The translations under genes were made by a program, and so were the position numbers. The notes below the pieces were generated by a model. That model had not been told where the DNA came from, did no database searches, and saw nothing but the letters and a program-made list of their open reading frames with translations. Below, piece by piece: positions 1 to 11,999 of a stretch of 64,000 nt of DNA; within the stretch, counting starts at the first letter, position 1, and every line of letters starts with the position of its first letter. Origin of the DNA: Wurfbainia villosa (taxonomy: Eukaryota; Streptophyta; Magnoliopsida; Zingiberales; Zingiberaceae); assembly GCA_025175895.1 (NCBI GenBank), contig CM046001.1:51645719-51709718 (forward strand), given 5' to 3'.

Positions 1-106
1 CTTTTGCCAATACCATACAAAGTATGGTCACACTAGCGACCGATGTTTCAAGCTGTAAAGTGAGTTGGAGCGCATTAGAGCAGAGTATCCTCACCTACAA
101 CCATAG

Positions 107-400
107 ATGGGAAATCAAGCGAGAAGAGGTCGTCAGCTAAATATTGGTCGCCCGGGGCCCTACAACAGAAGGCCCTCCTCCTACTTGGCCCGTGACCATC
201 CAACCCTGAAAGTACAAGAAGGGTCAGCTAGAGAGGGTGCATTAGCTACTCTAGGTGACGTCCCCACTCAGGGAGTTATAAATGTTATTGCTGGAGGACC
301 TATTGACGGAGATTCCAACAGAGCCAAAAAATTGTATGCCCGCCACTATTGGAGCAGACTGAACCATTCAAAGTACCCCATTGATATCTTTCAGACCTGA
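107..400 (+). pseudogene. gypsy P gag C-terminal fragment
   Basis: A 97-codon open stretch resembling the gag-to-protease linker of Tat-like gypsy polyproteins, including INVIAGGPIDGDSNRAKK, a conserved landmark just upstream of the protease. A frameshift near 385-400 separates it from the protease, which continues in another frame starting around 381. There is no zinc knuckle here; it would lie upstream, outside the window. The ATG at 107 is probably not a real start, since the element should be one long polyprotein. Confidence 0.7.
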
Positions 401-1053
401 AGATCTATGGGGTGTCTTGTTGCCCCACACTGATGGTCTAGTAATTAGGGTCTCTTTGGTAAACTATGAGATAGCCCGAGTCTTGGTGGACTCGGAAAGT
501 TCTGTTAATATCCTCTTTCAGGAAGTGTTAGGACAGATGCAGCTGGGAAATGCACAGTTAGAGGATGTGATAACTCCTCTCTTTGGTTTTGCTGGGCACA
601 TGGTGCATCCTATTGGGAAAATCTCTTTGCCTCTCACTTTGGGCACCAAGCCCAATCAGAAAACTAATATGATTCCTTTTCTCGTGGTGGATGTTCCTTC
701 CACCTATAATGCTATTTTTGGGTCGCCCCTTTTTGTTAACTTTTCAGGCGGTGGCTTCTCCTTACCACCAGAAGGTCAAATTCCTAGTAGGACAACTTAT
801 TGGAGAAGCACGAGGGGAATATAGGGCAGCTCGGAGCTGTTACATCCAGATAGTGAGGGATGATCAGAAGAAAGTCAGGGTGGAGGACCCCAAAGGAAAG
901 GCCATCATCACTTCAGGAGTATATGTGCTGGAGGAATCCCCTCCCAAGGCAGAGAAGATAGAGGAGGGTGAGTTTGTGGAGATAGCCCCCGGAAAGATCA
1001 CTCGAGTGGCTCAGCGAGTGGAGGCGAAGGAAGAGCTCGTTGCTTGCTTATGA
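381..1053 (+). pseudogene. gypsy P aspartic protease region
   Basis: Retropepsin-like domain that would cleave the Gag-Pol polyprotein. In frame 381-824, residues 32-45 read ARVLVDSESSVNIL. The catalytic Asp is present (codon near 489), but the usual Asp-Ser/Thr-Gly is Asp-Ser-Glu, so the flap glycine is lost. A frameshift between about 720 and 790 moves the end of the domain and the acidic linker (YHQKVKFLVG to KEELVACL) into frame 691-1053. With two frameshifts and the altered active site, no functional protease is expected. Confidence 0.72.
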
Positions 1054-1945
1054 AGGAATGAAGATATCTTTATCAAGGATGTGCACGACCTCACCGAGAT
1101 TGATCCTCTGATTGTTGAACACCATCTCAACATCATCTGGGGAGCCCGACCCGTTCAATAGAAGAGGTGGCACTTCGGACTGGAGAAGGATAAGGTTATC
1201 GCTAAAGAAGTGGACAAGCTGTTGCAAGCTGGTCATATTCGAGAGATTCAATTTTCTGAGTGGGTTTCTAATGTAGTTTTGGTCCCCAAGTCTTTTGGGA
1301 ATTGGAGGATGTGTATTGATTTCCATGATTTAAATAAAGTGTGCCCTAAAGACTGCTACCCCTTACCTCGTATTGATCAGTTGGTAGATTCTACTATGGG
1401 GTATGAAGTGGTATCACTTATGGATGCTTATCAAGGGTATCATCAAATTCCCTTGGCGAAGAATGATCAGAAGCGGGTTAGTTTTATCACGGCAGAGGGG
1501 TTGTATGCCTATGTAGTAATTACCTTTGGGTTAAAGAATGCTAGAGCTACCTATTAGAGGCTCATGGACAAGATTTTTGCTGAACAAAAAGGTAAGAATG
1601 TAGAGGTATATGTTGATGACATTCTAGTCAAGTCAAAAACCACTCGGGATTTAGTGCGGGACATTGAAGAAACATTTTCCACTCTTAGGCGATACAACAT
1701 GAAGTTAAATCCAAAGAAGTGTTTGTTTGGAGTAAAGAGTAGAAAATTTCTGGGATATATTGTGAAAGAGAAAGGACTGTAGGCTAATTCGAAGAAGGTG
1801 CAAGCATTATGTAATATGAAGTCGCCTACTAATTTACGGGAAACCCAAAAGTTAGTGGGAAGGATAGTCTCTTTGTCTCGATTTATAGCTAGGTCAATAG
1901 ACAAGGGGCTACCTTTCTTCCAAATTCTACGCAAGACCACTCGGT
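1054..1945 (+). pseudogene. gypsy P reverse transcriptase, first part
   Basis: Ty3/gypsy-type RT palm and fingers. Landmarks in order: NWRMCIDFHDLNKVCPKDCYPLP (from about 1300), SLMDAYQGYHQIPL (about 1418), FITAEGLYAYVVITFGLKNA (about 1486), then the catalytic YVDD at 1609-1620 followed by ILVKSK. In-frame stops lie at 1555-1557 (TAG where this family has Gln) and 1780-1782 (TAG); both fit C-to-T changes. The frame continues into KLVGRIVSLSRFIARS and is broken at 1945 by the solo LTR; it resumes at 3785. Strongly recognised family, dead copy. Confidence 0.85.
1941..1945. repeat. Target-site duplication TCGGT (left)
   Basis: TCGGT directly before the LTR start (TGTTGGG) and again at 3785-3789 directly after its end (CTAACA). 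A 5-bp duplication of host gypsy sequence proves integrase-mediated insertion. Confidence 0.9.
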
Positions 1946-3784
1946 TGTTGGGTTTTCCGAGCCGCAAAAACCGCTTTTTGCGTTGCGGAAACCTCGGAAG
2001 CCCCGGCCACGGATCCGTGCGAAGTATAAAAAATAAAACTAACATGTATGTGTTTAATACCTTTAGATCTACTCTAGATCTACATGATAAGAAGTTACCC
2101 TTGATGCGACGCCCTTCGCAAATCTCGCTCGTCCAAAAGGTTCGCCGGAACTCGAGAGTGTCAAGTGCACACTCCTCTATTGGTATCCACACAAGCAATA
2201 GGTGGAGAAAAATACCTTAGAGTGTGCTAGCACCCTTTAGAAATTTCGGCCAAGGAGGTTGGGAGAGCTTGAGAGGGTGATCCAAGGAAGAAGATGAAGT
2301 TGTGTAACTCACACAAAATAAATCTCATCTAATGGTAATAGTGGTCGGCCACTTTTCTTAGGGGGAGGGGGGGGGGGGGGTTACATGCATGCATGTAACT
2401 CCTCCAAGAACCAATGGCTCTTGGTCTCCCTCATGAGGTGGCACCACATGCTAAGTCAATGATGATGTGGAGCATCATCATTGGCCGGCCATGCCAAGTC
2501 ATCATCATGATATGACATTTGGTCAAGTCAAACTTGACCTTTCATCTTCCCTCTCAAGTCAAGTCAAACTTGACCTCTTATCTCCCATGGTTGATCAAAT
2601 CCAACCATTTGATTCAAGTCAATTTAATTTAATGAATCTCTATTCATTAATTTAAATTGATTTGATGAATCAAATCTAAATTAGACTCATTCAACATTTG
2701 AATCAAATTGAGTCCAACTCAATTAGTCTAATTAGGATTACTCTTAATCCAATTTGGTTCATCCCATGAACCTAATCCTCATGGTTCATCATATGAACCT
2801 AATCTCCATCTAATTGCCCTTAGTGTGTGACCCTATAGGTTCTTGTAATGTTGGCAATGTTCCTAAATCGATTTAGGAACATAAGCAATGAGCGGTATCT
2901 AGCAACACATCATTGCTACCCAAGTTACAAGAATGTTGAGCTCCAACATTACCTTTGTGACTACTAATTGTGACTCTCACAATATGTGACAATGTCCCTC
3001 TATCCTTGACATCTAGATTGACCAATTGAGGCATAGACCATGTCATCCTCGGTACAATCTATATCTTGAACTCCAAGTAGACTCACTCTAATCAAATGAG
3101 CTCAATATCTCATATTGATTCATTTGGGCATGGTCATGCACTTCGTGGTCTCACTCTATCAAGAATATCGATGTCACCCCCGTCATATAGGAGGGATAGA
3201 TCCCATCTACATCACTCACATCCCTCCGTATAATTTGTTACATACCTAGTAATCGCCTTTATAGTCCACCCATTTACGGGTGACGTTTGACGAAGCTAAA
3301 GTATGCAACTCCTTATGTAGGGAACCATGGTGACTTCAGGTCTAAAGACTAATAGTCATACTAATAGCCACATGAGAAAGTATATGACACTCATATAACG
3401 ATCCATGATACTTTCTCATGGCGGGTCATTCAGTATACATTCTCCAATGCATACTCATGTGTCAACTTGATATCTCATATCCATGACTTGTAAGATTAAG
3501 TCATCGTGTTGACCTACATGCTAATCTCAACGCATTAACATTGTCCCTGAATGTTAATACTCTACTAGGAATGATTAAGAGTAGTGTTCTCTATATCATC
3601 TCATTATCGATTCAACCAATCGATTGATATAGATAAGAACTTACTACTCAAGGACATTATTATATTTAGTTATTTGGCACCAATACAAGTAAATATAATA
3701 ACCATGCCTTTATAAATAGGAATATGATACAATAAAGTCCATACAATAATCATCACATGATTGGCTCTAGGGCTTTCACTAACA
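1946..3784 (-). mobile_element. Solo LTR, 1839 bp (same family as Q)
   Basis: Begins TGTTGGGTTTTCCGAG and ends GGCTTTCACTAACA, with TSD TCGGT on both sides, inserted inside the RT of gypsy P. No internal sequence follows, so it is a solo LTR left by LTR-LTR recombination. Orientation is set by the Q copy at 5127, where the primer site lies outside the TGTTGGG end; the element is therefore minus-strand. It contains a G-run at 2367-2380 where Q has only seven G, and several palindromic AGATCT/TCTAGA sites near 2066-2082. No coding sequence is seen. Confidence 0.88.
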
Positions 3785-4340
3785 TCGGTTTCAATGGGAT
3801 GAACAGTGTGAGCAAGCTTTTCAGGAATTGAAAAAGTATTTAGCTAAACTCCCTTTGTTAGCCAAACTCATTTCTGGGGAACCACTGTGGATGTACTTAG
3901 CCGTATCAGAAAGAGCAATCAGTTCAGTGTTATTGAAGCAGGAAGGTTTTCAACAGTAGCCCATCTACTATACCAGTCACATATTGAAAGGAGCAGAGTT
4001 ATGATATACTGAATTAGAGAAGCTGACATATATTTTAACCTTGACAGCTCGCAAGTTGAGGCCATATTTCTTAGCTCATCCAGTGAATGTATTAACCCAT
4101 AGTGAGTTAGGCCAGGTGGTTACCAAGCCAAACTTCTCAGGAAGGTTAGCAAAGTTGGTTGTGGAGCTAAGTGAATATGACATCCATTACCATCCCCGAA
4201 CTGCTATCAAGGCTTAGTCGTTAGCTGACTTTCTAGCTGAGGTGCATGTAGGCTCGAAGGAAAACTCGACCAAAGAAGAAGAAGGAAAGAATGCATGGAG
4301 CATCTTTGTGGATGGATCTTTCGGAAATACAGGGAGTGGA
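3785..4340 (+). pseudogene. gypsy P RT end and RNase H
   Basis: Continuation after the solo LTR: FQWDEQCEQAFQELKKYLA begins the connection/RNase H domain, followed by ISSVLLKQEG, a stop, PIYYTSHILKGAEL, a stop, YTELEKLTYILTLTARKLRPYF and ELSEYDIHYHPR. At least three in-frame stops are visible (for example near 3958 and 4007). It ends in AWSIFVDGSFGNTGSG, the start of the second, archaeal-type RNase H. The last 60 bp are repeated at 16251-16310, where the gene goes on. Confidence 0.8.
4281..4340 (+). repeat. 60-bp direct repeat, left copy
   Basis: The 60 bp starting GAAGGAAAGAATGCATGG and ending AGGGAGTGGA occur here and at 16251-16310 with one visible mismatch (G at 4315, A at 16285). Both are the same piece of gypsy P RNase H, so gypsy coding sequence was duplicated around the inserted block 4341-16250. 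Confidence 0.9.
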
Positions 4341-5112
4341 CGGTCAACCTAAGGCTTGAGAAGATCGGACGGTCAACCTAAGGCTAGCGGCTTCTCCAAG
4401 CGCTTCCTTTGACCGCCATGTGTCGTCGGCACCCTTCTCGTAACTTCGTCTACAAGTAGACTTTCCACCGCTCCATTTTGTACATTACAAATATGAAACT
4501 CGAGTTACATTCGAGTCTAAAACTATTTACAACTAGAATTTCAAAAGAAGAGGTACGACGCGCAGGTCGCATACACTATACAACACGCACAACCACAAAA
4601 ACAGCACGCAGGACGTATTATGAATTACAACACATCATAATCCAATCAAATTGGGGTCATTGGGCCATGACAATCACAGAATTATATATAATTCTAAATT
4701 ATGTATTTTTAAATAAAATTTATATAATTTTTCCTAATTTATTTCAATTTTATGAGTCACCTCTCCGTAATGGTCCCGCTACGCGGTTTCCGGGCACGAT
4801 CGCGGGACAAGGCCCCTTTCGAGGATAGGGGCAGCTCCCCTACTTGAAAAATAAACTTTGCGAGTGTCCCTACTATGATCTTACAGCGACTTAAGTCGCT
4901 GTCCCAAAAACCTAAAGCGAGAACTCGCCGTTTCGGAGAGTTTTTCTCGGTGGTTGAAGCCGACAAGTGTCCCAACACTCGTTGCTTCGACTCTTCGAGA
5001 AAAATACCTAAAAATTCTATAAAAATAGGAAATTTACAGAAACATAAAATTCTGTAATTTTTATATCTAATATAAAAACCACAAAAACAAAACACATACA
5101 TGCTTCGCACGT
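4341..5112 (-). mobile_element. Internal remnant of LTR element Q (non-coding)
   Basis: Lies immediately inside the primer-binding site of Q, so in minus orientation it is the 5' internal/leader region. No gag, pol or other recognisable protein is seen in either strand. It includes two copies of CGGTCAACCTAAGGC (4341 and about 4369), AT-rich stretches, and an imperfect palindrome around GCGACTTAAGTCGC (4887-4900). The left end is abrupt against the 60-bp repeat. The lack of coding sequence suggests a non-autonomous element or heavy deletion. Confidence 0.6.
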
Positions 5113-5125
5113 GGCTCTGATACCA
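5113..5125 (-). other. Primer-binding site of Q (initiator tRNA-Met)
   Basis: Reverse complement reads TGGTATCAGAGCC, the standard plant PBS complementary to initiator tRNA-Met. It sits one base outside the TGTTGGG end of the LTR, fixing the minus orientation. Confidence 0.88.
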
Positions 5126-6723
5126 CTGTTGGGTTTTCCGAGCCGCAAAAACCGCTTTTTGCGTTGCGGAAACATCGGAAGCCCCGACCATGGATCCGTG
5201 CGAAGTATAAAAAATAAAACTAACATGTATGTGTTTAATACCTTTAGATCTACTCTAGATCTACATGATAAGAAGTTACCCTTGATGCGACGCCCTTCGC
5301 AAATCCCGCTCGTCCAAAAGGTTCGTCGGAACTCGAGAGTGTCAAGTGTACACTCCTCTATTGGTATCCACACAAACAATAGGTGGAGAAAAATACCTTA
5401 GAGTGTGCTAGCACCCTTTATGAATTTTGGCCAAGGAGGTTGGGAGAGCTTGAGAGGGTGATCCAAGGAAGAAGATGAAGTTGTGTAACTCACACAAAAT
5501 AAATCTCATCTAATGGTAATAGTGGCCGGCCACTTTTCTTAGGGGGGGTTACATGCATGCATGTAACTCTTCCAAGAGCCAATGGCTCTTGGTCTCCCTC
5601 ATGAGGTGGAACCACATGCTAAGTCAATGATGATGTGGAGCATCATCATTGGCCAGTCATGCCAAGTCATCATCATGACATGGCATTTGGTCAAGTCAAA
5701 CTTGACCTTTCATCTTCCCTCTCAAGTCAAGTCAAACTTGACCTCTTATCTCCCATGGTTGATCAAATCCAACCATTTGATTCAAGTCAATTTAATTTAA
5801 TGAATCTCTATTCATTAATTTAAATTGATTTGATGAATCAAATCTAAATTAGACTCATTCAAAACTTGAATCAAATTGAGTCCAACTCAATTAGTCTAAT
5901 TAGGATTACTCTTAATCCAATTTGGTTCATCCCATGAACCTAATCCTCATGGTTCATCATATGAACCTAATTTCCATCTAATTGCCCTTAGTGTGTGACC
6001 CTATAGGTTCTTGTAACGTTGGCAATGTCCCTAAACCGATTTAGGAACATAAGCAATGAGCGGTATCTAGCAACACATCATTGCTACCCAAGTTACAAGA
6101 ATGTTGAGCTCCAACATCACCTTTGTGACTACTAATTGTGACTCTCACAATATGTGATAATGTCCCTCTATCCTTGACATCTAGATTGACCAATTTAGGC
6201 ATAGACCGTGTCATCCTCGGTACAATCTATATCTTGAACTCCAAGTAGACTTACTCTAATCAAATGAGCTCAATATCTCATATTGACTCATTTGGGCATG
6301 ACCATGCACTTCGTGGTCTCACTCTATCAAGAATATCGATGTCACCCCCGTCATATAGGAGGGATAGATCTCATCTACATCACTCACATCCCTCCGTATA
6401 ATTTATTACATACCCAGTAATCGCCTTTATAGTCCACCCATTTACGGGTGACGTTTGACGAAGCTAAAGTATGCAACTCCTTATATAGGGAACCATGGTG
6501 ACTTCGGGTCTAAGGACTAATAGTCATACTAATAGTCACATGAGAAAGTATATGACACTCATATAACGATCCATGATACTTTCTCATGGCGGGTCATTCA
6601 GTTTACATTCTCCAATGCATACCCATGTGTCAACTTGATATCTCATATCCATGACTTGTGAGATCAAGTCATCGTGTTAACCTACATGCTAGTCTCAACG
6701 CATTAACATTGTCCCTGAATGTT

Positions 6724-6728
6724 AATAC
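6724..6728. repeat. Target-site duplication AATAC of copia R (left)
   Basis: AATAC before TGTTGGG at 6729 and again at 16113-16117 after CTAACA at 16112. The host sequence is the Q LTR. Confidence 0.92.
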
Positions 6729-8929
6729 TGTTGGGTTTCCGGCACCACGGCGTGTGTGTGTTCGATCACGTTTCGTAAACATGAGCACAGCGGAAGCAAT
6801 AAAAATAATAAATCTACATTTATTACAACACACGCATGCATAGTACAACAAGTGTAGACATAACTGTAAATTTAAATTTGCAATAAAAGGAAATTTAACT
6901 ACGTTATACCTTTCGTATTACGTGTAGCGGGAACGACATCAACCGGAACAATCCTCGCTAGAATCGTCTCTATCCGTATCTACGCCGAGTTCCTCGGGAT
7001 GACTTCGCTAAGACACGAGCTTCGTCTTCGTACGGGTTACTAGCCTCATGTTGAAGACGACGTGATCGAGAGATGATCACGATCCAAATCCAAATTCGGA
7101 TCCTAATACGAGTTCTCAAAACTCGCTTCTCCGGAGAGGTATTCGTCAACCAATTGACGAATCCTTCGTCCTCCACCTCAGAGGATTATCGGAGATCGAA
7201 TCCCCGGTAAGTTAGCCGCTGTCGGAGCTCTAACCGTCGTCCAAACGACGCTCCGACGAGAGGAGAACAAGCTGTCCAGAAAAACTGGACAGCTTTGGTG
7301 GAGGAGATAGGCGCCGGCCAACCAAGGGAAGAAAAGGCTCACCTTGATGCCAAACCTATAGGAGATCGCCGGAGGGTCGCCGGAGGATCACCGGCTGAAG
7401 CTTGGTCGCCGGCAAGGAGCTGGATGGCGGCACAACAAGCTGGGCGGCAATGGAGGTTGGGCGGCAATGAAGGTTGGGCGGCAACTCCAAGCTAGGGTTT
7501 TGGATTAGGGCTTAATTATCCCTTAAGCCCTCTTTTATAGAGAACTAATTCTCTTAATGGTTATTGGATCATAACCATTAGGCCCGTTAACCCGCTCCAT
7601 TAAGATAAGTTAAAATAAACCAAACCATGATGGTTTATTTTAAGTTAAAACGAACTGAACCAACTTTTGGTTCATTCGTTTAAAATAAATCAAACCCTTT
7701 GATTTATTCTCCTCCATTGGATTAGAACCAAACCATTTTGGTTCATCCATTACGTCTTCATAAGACTCGGCCAATCCACGCTTCCATTGCGACTGAAACG
7801 ATTTCATGCTCGCTTTATGTTTGGTCCAATCAAACCTAGTTTCTCTCGGTCTGAGAATCTCATTCTCAAGCTCGTTTTAAATCCTTTGGATTACGCTCGT
7901 TGTGCGTGTGACCAAATAGATTCTCGGTTTATGTTGGCCGTCTATAATTAACCATTAATTATAGAATGATCATGAGTGGCACCTAGTAGTACATCATGAT
8001 CCCCAATTAACCGAAAAGATCAACGGTTGATCCAGAACTATTTCTGAAACCCTTCAGTAGCTCGAATGAATCGTGCCCCATTCCCTTCACTCATCTTATA
8101 CCCACTTGGTTCAGGACATGGTCTAATAGTGTCAGTCCCCACTAGGCTGACTACGTCACACCTAGCCCAAGTATCATTTCCTCGTCCTACGGATTCTAGT
8201 TACTCCACATGTATCGAAGAGTACCTTACTCTAAACATGTAATGCTTTGGCTAAAGACTTTAGTAACAATCCGACGAGAGGCCATGGGTATACATCTCTT
8301 CGCAAGGAGTGGTGAATCCTTTATAGGTTATTCAAACACCTTCGATCACTTCGACTTATACCCAATCATCCCGGGTCCACATCTCCTTAGAGATGTTTGC
8401 TTAAGATGTCAAAGCATAAGTCTCCATGATCAAGATGACTTGAATACCGCAAGTCTAAGGAACATCTCACTTAAGCCACAGTAAGAACTTCATTGGCATA
8501 TCTATATATGCAGAGAACCATATGAAGTCTTACGGCTGGTCACTCCAATGAACTAGTTATCATAACTAGCATCCACGATTAACTCCGGACATCACAATGT
8601 CTCCAGCCAGTGAGAATCAGCTGCTTGGATACACCAAGGAGTATACCTCGTGCTAGTCTCGACAGAATTGATGGTGTCCAAATCCATCAATTCATCGACT
8701 AGGGATAATTTCGATACATCACAATTACACATGTAGAGATACTCACTAGTTGTGATGCAATCACAAATTCTCTCATGCTGTGAATCGTATCGTGGACATT
8801 CAGTAAATGAGTTTAAGATCCAATCAAATACATAAAACATGTATACTCAAATAGTGAATCTTCATTTATCATATAAATGGTTCATACATAAGGCGATTGC
8901 CTTAGGACATCTCTCATATATTACTAACA
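6729..8929 (-). repeat. Left (3') LTR of copia R
   Basis: Starts TGTTGGGTTTCCGGCACC and ends ATTACTAACA; 2201 bp. It carries a GC-richer segment (7290-7500) with three close copies of GGGCGGCAA and an inverted TATA-like box at 7532-7540. It has no protein-coding role; short ORFs here are repeated in the other LTR. Confidence 0.93.
7532..7540 (-). promoter_or_regulatory. Probable TATA box in left LTR of R
   Basis: Minus strand reads CTATAAAAG, followed (in transcription direction) by AGGGCTTAAGGG. The same site occurs in the right LTR at 14715-14723, where it would drive the genomic transcript. Confidence 0.5.
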
Positions 8930-8944
8930 GACTCCCACTTGGCC
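8930..8944 (-). other. Polypurine tract of copia R
   Basis: Minus strand reads GGCCAAGTGGGAGTC directly before the 3' LTR start TGTTAG. An AAGTGGGAG-type PPT is typical of plant Ty1/copia. Confidence 0.8.
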
Positions 8945-8949
8945 TAATG

Positions 8950-9773
8950 TCAATCGCTACGGTATCCAATACCATAAGCTCTAACATGACCCTCAAACTT
9001 ATTTTGAGGTAATGCCTTAGTCAAAGGATCCGCTAAGTTCCTTTCAGTGGGAATTTTCTCGATTTGTATTTCGTTCCTACTGATGATCTCTCTGATAAGA
9101 TGATAGCGGCGAAGCACATGTTTGGATCATTGATGAGACCACATCAAGTTCAAAGATGAACTTCTTGATCCAAACCGCTTCCTTTGCTGCTTCCAAAGTT
9201 GCAATGTATTCTGCCTTAGTGGCAGAATCCGCTATAGTGTCAAGCTTGGAACCTTTCCAACTTATTGGCCTCCATTCTAGGTGAATACATACCCAGACTG
9301 AGACATGGAATCATCCTTGTTTGTCTGGAGCTGGCATCCGTATACCCGCGTATCACCATGTCCCCTTCTCCATATATTAGGAACACATCCTTAGTTCTTC
9401 TTAAGTACTTAAGGATCGTCTTAACAGCCACCCAATGATCCATTCCTGGATCGGACTGGTATCTGCTCGTGACACTCAGAGCATACGATACATTGGGCCT
9501 TGTACATAACATAGCATACATGATAGATCCTATTGCGGATGCATAGGGAATCTTACTCATGCAAATCCTCTCGTCTTCTGTGCGCGGACACATAGACTTC
9601 GAAAGGTGTACCCCATGCCTGATGGGTATGAAACCTTTCTTGGATTCCGACATGCTAAACCTCTTTAGCACTCGGTCTATATATGTAGACTGCGAAAGAC
9701 CAAGCAACCATTTCGATCTATCTCTATAGATCTTAATCCCAAGGATGTAGGTTGCTTCTCCCAGGTCTTTCAT
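8950..9773 (-). pseudogene. Copia R RT C-terminus and RNase H
   Basis: Minus-strand frame begins MKDLGEATYILGIKIYRD, the conserved end of the copia RT. RNase H follows: YASAIGSIMYAMLCTRPNVSYAL, VIRGYTDAS (catalytic Asp) and, after a frame break near 9240, ADSATKAEYIATLEAAKEAVW with the expected catalytic Glu. The domain ends with ADPLTKALPQ and a stop at 8952-8950, 6 bp before the PPT, exactly where the copia polyprotein should end. A frameshift around 9240-9300 makes this copy defective. Confidence 0.85.
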
Positions 9774-10436
9774 GGAGAATGTCTTGGATAACTAAACCTT
9801 AACTGACTGTAAGATTGAAACATCGTTTCTTATAAGTAATATGTCATCGACATACAATACTAGGAACATGACTGCACTCCCACTAACCTTCTTGTACACA
9901 TAAGGTTCATCTGGATTTTGTGAGAAATCAAACTTTTTGATTGTCTCATCAAAATGGATATTCCAGCTCCTGGATGCTTGCTTCAATCCATAAATGGACC
10001 GTCACAATTTGCATACCTTGGTTTTATCAACCGATGTGAAACCCTCAGGCTGTATCATATACACGTCCTCGAGCAGGTTTCCATTAAGGAAAGCTGTTTT
10101 CACATCCATCTGTCATATCTTATAATCATAATGAGCCGCTATGGCCAGGAGCATCCGAATGGATTTAAGCATAGCTACAGGCGAATAGGTTTCGTCATAA
10201 TCAACGCCTTGTTTTTGACGATATCCTTTCCCCACCAATCTAGCCTTATAGGTAATCACATTACCATCCATGTCGGTTTTCTTCTTGAAAACCCACTTGC
10301 ACCCTATAGGCTTTATGCCTTCAGGTGGGTCAACCAAGTTCCAAACTTGGTTTTCATACATGGAATCCATTTCCGACTTCATGGCACCAAGCCACTTATC
10401 CCTTTCTAAACTTGTCAGCACTTCTTCATAACTGGT
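9774..10436 (-). pseudogene. Copia R reverse transcriptase
   Basis: Copia-type RT (RVT_2). Landmarks in minus-strand order: SYEEVLTSLERDKWLGAMKSE, GCKWVFKKKTD, YKARLVGKGYRQKQGVDYDE, TYSPVAMLKSIRMLLAIA, QMDVKTAFLNGNL, YGLKQASRSWN and YVDDILL with the catalytic Asp pair at about 9843-9854. A TGA follows YDYKI near 10113, where a Trp codon is usual; two further breaks occur near 10000 and 9790. The order and completeness of motifs make the family certain, while the stops mark it as recently inactivated. Confidence 0.88.
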
Positions 10437-11486
10437 AGGCTCCTCATCATCAATGAGTAACACGTCGTTCGATTCACTTATGAGAAATCCATATCTCTTA
10501 GGAATATTGCGTGTTCTACCAGATCTACGAAGATGTGGTGTTACAATAGGTCCAGCCGATTTCTCATCACTATGAGTTGTCGGTTGTTGTGCTTCACCAG
10601 GTATCTCATCAATGTCTATTTGAGTCTCTCGAGCCTCCTCAAGCTCGACGACACTCCCACTGTTTTCTTGCAAGAGAAACTCTTTCTCTAGAAACACAGC
10701 ATGCCTTAAAACAAACACCTTTTGTTCCACAGGATGATAGAATTGGTAACCCCTTGTTTCCTTAGGGTATCCAATAAATAGACATTTATCAGACTTAGCA
10801 TCCAATTTGTATGATACTGTCCGCTTCACATAAGCAGGACAACCCCATATCTTCAAGTAAGATACATGAGGATTCTTACTATTCCATATCTCATATGGAG
10901 TAGTTGAGACTACCTTGGTAGGCATTCTGTTTAACAAGTAAACAGCTGTCTGAAGTGCATAGCCCCAAAAGGACTTGGGAAGATTCGCGTGATTCATCAT
11001 TGACCTGACCATGTCCAACAAGGTCCGGTTTCACCTCTCAGATACACCATTAAGTTGTGGTGTATACGGCGGAGTCCATTGAGACAATATACCATTGTCC
11101 CTCAGATAATCTAGAAACTCTTGACTCAAGTATTCACCACCTCGATCCGATCGAAGTATTTTAATACTCTTGCCAAGTTGTTTCTCTACTTCATTTCTGA
11201 ATTCTTTGAACCTTTCAAAGGCTTCAGACTTGTGTTTCATCAAGAACACATACCCAAACCGTGAGTGATCATCAGTGAAGGTAATGAAGTAGCTATAGCC
11301 TCCTAAAGCTTGAGTTGACATGGGTCCACATACATCAGTATGTATTAGACCTAGCAACTCTTCCACTCGTTCACCTTTTCCAGTAAAAGGTAACTTAGTC
11401 ATCTTGCCTTTTAAGCATGATTCGCATGTATCGTATGAATCCAATTCAAACGATTCCAGAATTCCACATCGGTGTAATTCGGACAT
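10437..11486 (-). pseudogene. Copia R integrase
   Basis: The DDE integrase core is read on the minus strand. HTDVCGP carries the first Asp, SDRGGEY the second and NGVSER the Glu, so all three catalytic residues are retained. CESCLKGKMTKLPF upstream is the end of the HHCC zinc finger. A TGA at 11033-11031 directly after NGVSER replaces what is normally Arg, consistent with CGA-to-TGA deamination. After it the frame reopens at 11021 with LDMVRSMMNHANLP and runs through the integrase C-terminus and a linker to the RT. Confidence 0.9.
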
Positions 11487-11493
11487 GCGTTTC

Positions 11494-11820
11494 TTACTTG
11501 CATGGACAAGACGACAAATGCCACATATAGGAGTCTAATTGATTATCTTTTCGAGCACGCTTGTTGCTCACTTCGATATTGCAAATGTCACTGGATACGT
11601 ACAATGTATAAACACCATTGCTTAAAGTTCCAGTCCCATAAAGAATTCCATTCAAAGTTATGTAACAACAATTGTTACTAAAAGTCAAATGGTACCCATT
11701 TCTATTTAAACAAGAAATAGAAATGATGTTCTTTATCAACGAAGAAACATAAAAGCAATTGTCCAATTCTAATACAAGTCCCGCAGGAGTTTCAACAAAT
11801 ATGTTCGATGGCGAGTGCAA
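11494..11820 (-). pseudogene. Copia R GAG-pre-integrase region
   Basis: Reads LELDNCFYVSSLIKNIISISCL and NGVYTLYVS on the minus strand, the GAG-pre-integrase segment between protease and integrase in copia polyproteins. It joins the integrase through a frame break near 11490. There is no independent start; the ATG at 11820 is internal to the polyprotein. Confidence 0.78.
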
Positions 11821-11975
11821 AGAACCTTTTCTCCATTCCCAACACGTAAATTTGACTCTCCCTTGACGAGTCTTCTATTCCTTAGCCCATGTATGTCATT
11901 ACATATATGTGAGCCACACCCAGTATCCAATACCCAAGTGTCTGAGGAAATAGAATGACAATCAATAACGAAGAT
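11815..11975 (-). pseudogene. Copia R protease
   Basis: Minus-strand translation gives DTWVLDTGCGSHICND around 11945-11895, the pepsin-like active site Asp-Thr-Gly of copia proteases. It is too short and broken to appear as one long frame, but sits exactly between gag and the pre-integrase region. Confidence 0.72.
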
Positions 11976-11999
11976 ATATGAAAAAGATGGAGCATCTTA

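Noticed and set aside
4757..5191. 144-codon minus-strand ORF across the Q leader and LTR start
   Set aside because: Runs through the PBS into the LTR, so it cannot be a polyprotein start; no gag motifs.
7295..7495. 66-codon ORF, repeated at 14478-14678
   Set aside because: Lies inside both LTRs of copia R on the strand opposite to transcription; no domain and no evidence of a gene.
8209..8484. 91-codon ORF, repeated at 15392-15667
   Set aside because: LTR sequence on the antisense strand; present twice only because the LTR is duplicated.
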